Source: Actinomycetota bacterium (lineage in GTDB: Bacteria; Actinomycetota; Actinomycetes; Propionibacteriales; Propionibacteriaceae). Taken from it: DNA of 64,000 nucleotides. Below, piece after piece: positions 58,565 through 64,000 of the stretch. The position numbers and the translations under genes were made by a program. How positions within the stretch are numbered: position 1 is the stretch's first letter; the number at the start of each line of letters is the position of its first letter. The notes below the pieces were generated by a model. That model saw nothing but the letters and a program-made list of their open reading frames with translations. It was not told the origin of the DNA and made no database searches. The DNA is taken from NCBI GenBank assembly GCA_020161795.1, contig JAIUOR010000011.1:1-64000 (forward strand), read 5' to 3'.

Positions 58565-59430
58565 AGCTCATCAACGATCGACAAGAGATATTTCCCGTAG
58601 TTGGAGTTCTTCATCGTCCGCGCCGACGAGACGAACTCCGATTCGGTGATATAACCCTGGCGGAAGGCGATCTCCTCCAGCGCACCCACCTGAACATTCT
58701 GCATGCGCTGCATGGTCTGAATGAACTGCGCGGCCTCCAGGAGCGAGTCGGGCGTCCCGGTATCGAGCCACGCGAATCCTCGTCCCATCAGCTCGATATT
58801 GAGACTGCCCCGCTTCAGGTATTCGTTATTCACAGCGGTTATCTCGAGCTCGCCGCGCGCCGAAGGGGTTATGTTCTGGGCAATGTCGATGACGTCGTTG
58901 TCGTAGCAGTAGAGGCCGACCACGGCGAAGTTCGACTTCGGATTCTTCGGCTTCTCCTCGATCGAGAGGATCCTGCGATCCTCATCCAACTCGACCACGC
59001 CGAATCGATGGGGATCGTGCACGTAGTAGCCGAAGATCGTGCCTCCGTCCGTACGCGCCACCGCTCGCTGCAGCATGGGCGACAGACCGGGGCCGTAGAA
59101 GATGTTGTCCCCGAGCACCATCGTGACGCCGTCGTCGCCGATGAAGTCCTTCCCGATGATGAAGGCCTGGGCGAGCCCTTCCGGCCGGGGTTGTACGGCG
59201 TACTCGATGCTGATCCCGAGCCCTGAACCGTCGCCCAGCAACTGCTCGAAGCGCGGGGTGTCCTCAGGGGTGGAGATCAGGAGAATCTCGCGGATTCCGG
59301 CCAGCATGAGCGTTGAGAGCGGATAGTAGATCAGGGGCTTGTCATAGACCGGCATCAACTGCTTCGATGCAGTCTTCGTCATGGGATGCAGCCGGGTTCC
59401 ACTGCCCCCGGCGAGCACGATACCTTTCAT
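58561..59430 (-). CDS. rmlA: glucose-1-phosphate thymidylyltransferase
   Basis: A 289-aa Rml[21 protein letters not shown], the P-loop-like nucleotidyltransferase signature, then [46 protein letters not shown] and [18 protein letters not shown]. It makes dTDP-glucose, the entry point for dTDP-deoxysugars used by the 2,3-dehydratase, reductase and aminotransferase in this cluster. ATG 59430 is the family start. rmlB (4,6-dehydratase) is not in the window. Confidence 0.95.
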   Translation of the reverse strand: MKGIVLAGGSGTRLHPMTKTASKQLMPVYDKPLIYYPLSTLMLAGIREILLISTPEDTPRFEQLLGDGSGLGISIEYAVQPRPEGLAQAFIIGKDFIGDDGVTMVLGDNIFYGPGLSPMLQRAVARTDGGTIFGYYVHDPHRFGVVELDEDRRILSIEEKPKNPKSNFAVVGLYCYDNDVIDIAQNITPSARGELEITAVNNEYLKRGSLNIELMGRGFAWLDTGTPDSLLEAAQFIQTMQRMQNVQVGALEEIAFRQGYITESEFVSSARTMKNSNYGKYLLSIVDEL

Positions 59431-59602
59431 CGCGTTTCGATCACCCTCGAATCTTGCAACCAACGTGATTGCCCGCGGCGGGCGCTCAGATTCTAGCAGC
59501 TAGGATTAGCACAGCATCCCCAAGCGCCGGGGGCATCCACCTCACAGCGATGCAGACGGGTTCGAAGCCACGCCGACCGCTCGACCAAGGAGACGCGAGC
59601 CG

Positions 59603-61045
59603 TTGAAGCACCCATCGGTCTCAATCGTGCTGATCGTTCACAACACCGCACCGTGGCTTAATGCGTGCCTCAAGTCGATTGCCGCGCAGTCGTTCACCGA
59701 CTTCGACGTGGTAATCGTGGATGTGGCCTCGAACTTCGAGACCAAGCGCACACTATGGCGGAATGCCCGCCAACTCCGGCGTTACCGGCTGATCACGAAG
59801 CTTCGCAATGTCGGGGGCGCAGCCGCCGGAAACATCGGCATTCGCGAGGCCACGGGCGACTACGTCTTCCTCATGGATTCCGACGACAGGCTCCCTCCGC
59901 ACGCCATCGGCGCGCTCCACGAAGCCGCGTCCCGCCACTCCAACGATGTCACCATCGGCCGCTCCCTGAGCATCGTCGATGGCGGGGTGAAGACCATGCG
60001 GTACCGGGCCGACCTGATCACCTGGGCCAAGCCCCTGGCCACCACCGACCTGGCTTCCCACCCAGAGCTGACGATGGCGCCGTACTACTGGGGACGCCTC
60101 TACCGGCGGGAGATGCTGCTGGAGCAGGACGTGTTCATGCACCCCGGCCGGATCTTCGCCGATCGCTATTTCACCTGCAAGGCGCTGAAGGCGAGCCGCC
60201 GCACCGAGGTCATCTCCGCGGACTGCTACTACTGGCGGCGCGACCGGGGCCAGGATGCCGAATCGGAGTCGATCACCCAGCGGGCCGACAGTCTGCTGTT
60301 GATGCGGGACCGCGTCGTGGGGTTCGCCGAGGTCGAGGCCCTCTTCCACGACCCCGCCGACGCCGGGATCCTGCGGTACGTCCGGCTGAGCAATCTCATG
60401 CGGCTGTTCATCCACACCCGCCATCTCGTCGACAACGAGCCCACTCGCCGCGGCCTGGCGGAGTTCGTGCTCCCCTACGCCCGCGCGTTCTCGCTCGAGG
60501 AGGTGGCGTCGTGTGATTTCCTACTGGCCCGTCACAAGGTTCAGTGGTACCTGATCGTCAACGAGCGCTGGGACGACCTGCTGGCCTTTCAGCAGCTCGC
60601 CGAGCCGACGCCGACCGAGCACGCCGGGAGGCTGCACTACGGCTACCACGCTGACATCCCGGGCCTGCCCGATGAGCTCTGCACCCAGTACCGCTACAAG
60701 ATCGACCCTGCGGAGGCGTCGTACCGCCCGTCCACGACCCCGGACGGGCGGGGCACGGTGGAGGTCTCGGCGCGCATCCCCGAGGGAATGGCCATCGAGC
60801 CGCTCGAACTGCTCTTCAAGGGCAGCCGGCCAGACCGGGATCTCCGGGCACCCCTCCTCGACAGCCGGCTGGAGCGACAGTCGCTCTCCTTCTCCGTGGG
60901 CCTCCCGGAGGGCATCACACCGCAGGCCATTCCCCGGCTCGCCCTCGCCTACATCTGCCGCGGGCGCTACAGCACCTCGCCGGTAGTGCTGTCGTCCCCG
61001 GAGTCGGCAGCCGCGACACCGGCGGATCCCCACATCGCTCCCTGA
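59603..61045 (+). CDS. glycosyltransferase family 2
   Basis: A 480-aa protein: N-terminal GT2 domain VSIVLIVHNTAPWLNACLKS, VVIVDVASNFETK, NVGGAAAGNIGIREATGDYV and FLMDSDDRLPPHAIGALHEA (nucleotide and metal motif). The C-terminal 130 residues contain a beta-rich accessory region. This layout resembles teichoic-acid or capsule glycosyltransferases. TTG 59603 has AAGGAGA upstream. It is divergent from rmlA. Confidence 0.85.
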   Translation: MKHPSVSIVLIVHNTAPWLNACLKSIAAQSFTDFDVVIVDVASNFETKRTLWRNARQLRRYRLITKLRNVGGAAAGNIGIREATGDYVFLMDSDDRLPPHAIGALHEAASRHSNDVTIGRSLSIVDGGVKTMRYRADLITWAKPLATTDLASHPELTMAPYYWGRLYRREMLLEQDVFMHPGRIFADRYFTCKALKASRRTEVISADCYYWRRDRGQDAESESITQRADSLLLMRDRVVGFAEVEALFHDPADAGILRYVRLSNLMRLFIHTRHLVDNEPTRRGLAEFVLPYARAFSLEEVASCDFLLARHKVQWYLIVNERWDDLLAFQQLAEPTPTEHAGRLHYGYHADIPGLPDELCTQYRYKIDPAEASYRPSTTPDGRGTVEVSARIPEGMAIEPLELLFKGSRPDRDLRAPLLDSRLERQSLSFSVGLPEGITPQAIPRLALAYICRGRYSTSPVVLSSPESAAATPADPHIAP

Positions 61046-61224
61046 CCTCCCGCGGGGGCGAAATCGCGGAACCGCCACCGGCCGGGCGACTCGGTGGGCA
61101 ATCAGGGGATGCGGTAGACTTCGCGGGTCAACCACACACGATCACGCTCGTGCGGCGGTGCCGTTCTGCCGGCGATTGCGGGTCGCGAGTGCGCGCCGCA
61201 CAGGAAGCTTACTCAGGAATATTG

Positions 61225-62532
61225 ATGCCAAACGACAAGTCTGTGTACATCGCGATCTCGTCCGACATTCTCCACCAAGGCCACTTGAATGTGATTGCCG
61301 CGGGCGCGGAACTGGGCGAGGTCACCGTCGGACTGCTGACCGATCGTGCGATCGCCACCTACAAGCGCCCGCCGATTCTGGACTGGGAGTCACGCCGCGG
61401 GCTGGTGGCCAGCATGCGCAACGTCGCCCGCGTGGTGGCCCAGGACACCTTGTCGTACGCGACCAATCTCCGGGAGCTCAAGCCCGACTACGTCGTCCAT
61501 GGTGACGACTGGACGACCGGCGTGCAGGCGATCGTCCGCGCCGAGGTCATCGAGTTGCTGGCCGAGTACGGCGGCGAACTGGTCGAGGTGCCCGCCACCG
61601 TCGGCCTCTCCGGCTCCGAGCTCGAGCGGGCGCTGCGTCCGCTCATCAACACCACCGAACTGCGGCGCGGCAAGCTGCGCCGGCTGCTGGGGCTGAAGCC
61701 CTACCTGCGGGCGATGGAGGCCTCCAACGGCCTCAGCGCGTTGATCGTCGAGAATGTCAAGGCGACCGACCCCAAGCAGTTCGAGGTGCGCGAGTACGAC
61801 GCGATGTGGGTCTCCAGCCTGTGCGACTCCACCTTCAAGGGCAAGCCGGACATCGAACTGGTCGACCTCACCAGCCGACTGCGCACGATCGACGAGATCA
61901 TGGAGGTCTCGACCAAGCCGATCATCGTCGACGGTGACACCGGCGGCCGCGAGGAGCACTTCGGCTACACGGTGCGCACCCTGGAGCGGACCGGTGTCTC
62001 GGCGGTGATCATCGAGGACAAGACCGGGCTGAAGCAGAACTCCCTGTTCGGCACCGACGCTGTGCAGACGCTGGACGATCCGGTCGAGTTCGCCAACAAG
62101 ATCAACGCCGGCAAGCAGAGCCAGTCCACCCGCGACTTCATGATCATCGCCCGGCTCGAGAGCCTCATCGCCGGCGCCGGCATCGACGATGCCCTCGCCC
62201 GCGCGAAGACCTACCTGGCCGCCGGAGCGGACGGCATCATGATCCACTCCAAGCACTCCGACGGGGAGGAGATCCGCGAGTTCATGCGGCAGTTCCGCGA
62301 GTTCTCCGCCGAGTGCCCGGTGGTGCTGGTGCCGACCACCTACAACCAGTTCTACGAGGACGAGTTGGCCGACTGGGGCGCGAACATCATCATTCACGCC
62401 AACCATCTGCTGCGCAGCGCCTACCCGGCCATGCTGAACACCGCGCAGCGCATCCTCGACGCCGGCCGCAGCAAGGAAGTCGACGACGAGATCATGTCGA
62501 TCAAGGACGTGCTGAGGCTGATCCCCGAATGA
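61225..62532 (+). CDS. aepX: phosphoenolpyruvate mutase with N-terminal nucleotidyltransferase-like domain
   Basis: A 435-aa bidomain enzyme. The N-terminal ~135 residues are a cytidylyltransferase-like (HxGH) domain: ISSDILHQGHLNVIAAGAEL (HQGH at 17-20) and YVVHGDDWTTGVQ. The C-terminal domain is PEP mutase: VSSLCDSTFKGKPDIELVDL, PIIVDGDTGGREEHFGYTVR and the signature EDKTGLKQNS (about 264-273), forming phosphonopyruvate by C-P bond making. This is the entry to phosphonate biosynthesis. ATG 61225 was chosen; the next gene overlaps by 4 bp. Confidence 0.92.
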   Translation: MPNDKSVYIAISSDILHQGHLNVIAAGAELGEVTVGLLTDRAIATYKRPPILDWESRRGLVASMRNVARVVAQDTLSYATNLRELKPDYVVHGDDWTTGVQAIVRAEVIELLAEYGGELVEVPATVGLSGSELERALRPLINTTELRRGKLRRLLGLKPYLRAMEASNGLSALIVENVKATDPKQFEVREYDAMWVSSLCDSTFKGKPDIELVDLTSRLRTIDEIMEVSTKPIIVDGDTGGREEHFGYTVRTLERTGVSAVIIEDKTGLKQNSLFGTDAVQTLDDPVEFANKINAGKQSQSTRDFMIIARLESLIAGAGIDDALARAKTYLAAGADGIMIHSKHSDGEEIREFMRQFREFSAECPVVLVPTTYNQFYEDELADWGANIIIHANHLLRSAYPAMLNTAQRILDAGRSKEVDDEIMSIKDVLRLIPE

Positions 62533-63656
62533 GCACCATCGATCCGGTCGCGTTCCACACCCGTCTGGGCGAACAGGGCATCGACCTCTTCGCCGGCGTC
62601 CCCGATTCGCTGCTGCAGGATCTGTGCGCCTGCATCGAGGATCGGTCCCCGCGGGAGAAGAACCTCATCACCGCCAACGAGGGCAACGCCGTGGGCGTGG
62701 CCTGCGGCTACCACATCGCCACCGGCAACTACGCCGCGGTCTACCTGCAGAACTCCGGGCTGGGCAACACCGTCAACCCGCTGCTCTCGCTGGCGCACCC
62801 GGAGGTCTACAGCGTTCCGATGCTGCTGATCATCGGCTGGCGCGGCGAGCCGGGCGTGAAGGACGAGCCGCAGCACGTCGCCCAGGGCCGGCTCACCCTG
62901 CCCACCCTGGACACCCTCGAAGTGCCCTACCAGGTGCTCGACCCCGAGCAGTGGGAGGCCCAGGTCGACCACGCGGTCGAGCAGTTGCGCTCGGCCGACG
63001 CTCCGGTGGCGCTGATCGTCCGCAAGGGCACCTTCAGCAAGTACGCCGCGGCCGAGCGTCCGTCCGACCTGCCGCTCAACCGAGAGGCGGCGCTGGAAGC
63101 CGTGATCGAGGCCATCGGTCCGGAGGCCTTCGTGGTGTCGACCACCGGCAAGACCTCGCGTGAGGTGTTCGAGATCCGGGAGCGGCGCGGCGAGGGCCAC
63201 GCCCACGACTTCCTCACCGTCGGCGGCATGGGGCACGCCGCCTCCATCGCGGCCGGGGTGTGCCTGGGCACCGACCAGACCGTCTACTGCATCGACGGTG
63301 ACGGCGGCTTCCTGATGCACCTGGGGTCGATCCCGGTGATCGCCCAGCGTGCCCGGGAGAACTTCCGGTACCTGATGATCAACAACGGCGCGCACGAGTC
63401 CGTCGGCGGCCAGCCGACGGTGGCCTTCGACATCGACACCGCCGGTCTGCTCACAGCGGCCGGTTTCGAGCAGGTCGAGGTGGTACGCGACGCGGAGCAG
63501 GTGCCGGCGGCTGTCGAGCGGCTGGCCAGGACGCCCAAAGCGGCGCTGGTGATCGAGGTCGCCCAGGGCTCACGCCCGGATCTTGGCCGGCCCACCATCG
63601 CCCCGTCCGCCAACAAGACCGACATGATGGCGGAATTCGAGGCGGCGCGGCGTTGA
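62529..63656 (+). CDS. aepY: phosphonopyruvate decarboxylase
   Basis: A 375-aa ThDP enzyme: DLFAGVPDSLLQDLC, ITANEGNAVGVACGYHIATG, the ThDP-binding GDGGFLMHLGSIPVIAQR and NNGAHESVGGQPTVAFD (the conserved N-N-x-x-H-x-S-x-G-G-Q motif of this decarboxylase). It decarboxylates phosphonopyruvate to phosphonoacetaldehyde, making the pathway irreversible. ATG 62529 overlaps the aepX stop (ATGA), and its stop overlaps the next gene (TTGA). Confidence 0.95.
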   Translation: MSTIDPVAFHTRLGEQGIDLFAGVPDSLLQDLCACIEDRSPREKNLITANEGNAVGVACGYHIATGNYAAVYLQNSGLGNTVNPLLSLAHPEVYSVPMLLIIGWRGEPGVKDEPQHVAQGRLTLPTLDTLEVPYQVLDPEQWEAQVDHAVEQLRSADAPVALIVRKGTFSKYAAAERPSDLPLNREAALEAVIEAIGPEAFVVSTTGKTSREVFEIRERRGEGHAHDFLTVGGMGHAASIAAGVCLGTDQTVYCIDGDGGFLMHLGSIPVIAQRARENFRYLMINNGAHESVGGQPTVAFDIDTAGLLTAAGFEQVEVVRDAEQVPAAVERLARTPKAALVIEVAQGSRPDLGRPTIAPSANKTDMMAEFEAARR

Positions 63657-64000
63657 AGGCACTGATCTTCAACTCCGGTCTCGGCAACCGGATGGGCGAC
63701 TTCACCCGTACCCATCACAAGTCGATGGCCCGGCTCTCCAACGGGGAACCGATCTTCGGACGCCAGTTGCGGTTGCTGGCGGCGCACGGGATCACCGACG
63801 TGGTCGTCACCACCGGGCCGCACGCCGAGCAGTTGCGCGAGGTGGCCGCCGCCCCGCAGTTCGCAGGGATGCGGTTCACCTTCGTCCCCAACGACGTCTA
63901 CGACCAGACCAACTACATCTACTCGATGTACCTGGCTCGCGAGCACCTCGACGACGACGTGTTGATGCTGCACGGCGACCTGGTGTTCAACGACGCCGTG
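63653..64000 (+). CDS. nucleotidyltransferase-type protein, partial (phosphonate cytidylyltransferase-like)
   Basis: The first 116 residues of an NTP-transferase fold protein: MKALIFNSGLGNRMGDFTRT followed by HHKSMARLSNGEPI, then GITDVVVTTGPHAEQL and VYDQTNYIYSMYLAREHL, ending DDDVLMLHGDLVF (the metal-binding G-D) at the window edge. The G-x-G-x-R signature is present as SGLGNRMGDF. Enzymes at this place in phosphonate operons (PntC/LicC-like) make CMP-phosphonates such as CMP-aminoethylphosphonate for transfer by LicD-type enzymes. TTG 63653 overlaps the aepY stop (TTGA). An aminotransferase for 2-aminoethylphosphonate may follow beyond the window. Confidence 0.75.
   Translation, partial: MKALIFNSGLGNRMGDFTRTHHKSMARLSNGEPIFGRQLRLLAAHGITDVVVTTGPHAEQLREVAAAPQFAGMRFTFVPNDVYDQTNYIYSMYLAREHLDDDVLMLHGDLVFNDAV

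Overview
The window is a 64 kb piece of a high-GC actinobacterial chromosome. Frequent GTG/TTG starts, 4-bp ATGA/GTGA/TTGA overlaps, the SRP RNA-dnaX-ybaB-recR block, a translational T-box before ileS and tadA with its actinobacterial partner gene all fit Actinomycetota. A Propionibacteriaceae-like organism (nrfHA, PTS-dependent dihydroxyacetone kinase) is plausible but is only an inference.

Left edge (1-3545): probable end of an integrated mobile element abutting a tRNA-Ser(GGA) gene. It holds an ArdC-like gene cut by the window edge, a small coupled ORF, an excisionase-type HTH gene, an Imm5-like putative immunity protein, a decayed ADP-ribosylglycohydrolase fragment, and a translationally coupled Nmad2/Nmad3 pair (nucleotide-modification-associated domains). 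A hairpin and tandem 11-bp repeats lie next to the tRNA 3' end.

Core and housekeeping region (3634-29217): SigE-type sigma factor with a coupled membrane protein; Gfo/Idh/MocA oxidoreductases; a nitrilase-family amidase; two exported proteins of unknown role; SRP RNA; dnaX-ybaB-recR-HAD; two SHOCT proteins; T-box-ileS followed by an alpha/beta-hydrolase fold protein lacking its catalytic residues; SDR; ArsR-SRPBCC pair with twin operators; RarD-like transporter; aspartokinase; LytR_C protein; K+/H+ antiporter-like protein; dhaKLM. Two clusters of an unusual inverted intergenic repeat occur at 11.2 and 24.4 kb.

Carbohydrate and respiration region (29388-44035): a lacI-malE-GH13-malF-malG-membrane protein operon, divergent from a glycogen-debranching-type enzyme, with two LacI-like operators between them and no ABC ATPase; then nrfH-nrfA-TPR-resB-ccsB-tlpA, which encodes a multiheme nitrite reductase (all five hemes CxxCH) together with a System II cytochrome c maturation set.

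RNA and metabolism (44245-49149): tRNA-Ser(CGA) with terminator, GNAT, tadA and partner, upp, YbaK-type deacylase, esterase, menB.

Right end (49255-64000): a cell-surface glycan cluster. It combines two LicD proteins, an NDP-hexose 2,3-dehydratase, a reductase and a DegT aminotransferase (deoxyaminosugar), a GT2/TagF-like fusion, an ATP-grasp/HAD fusion, rmlA, a second GT2, and a phosphonate pathway: PEP mutase with an N-terminal cytidylyltransferase-like domain, phosphonopyruvate decarboxylase and a nucleotidyltransferase cut by the window edge. The most interesting reading is a phosphonate-decorated, deoxyaminosugar-containing envelope polymer.
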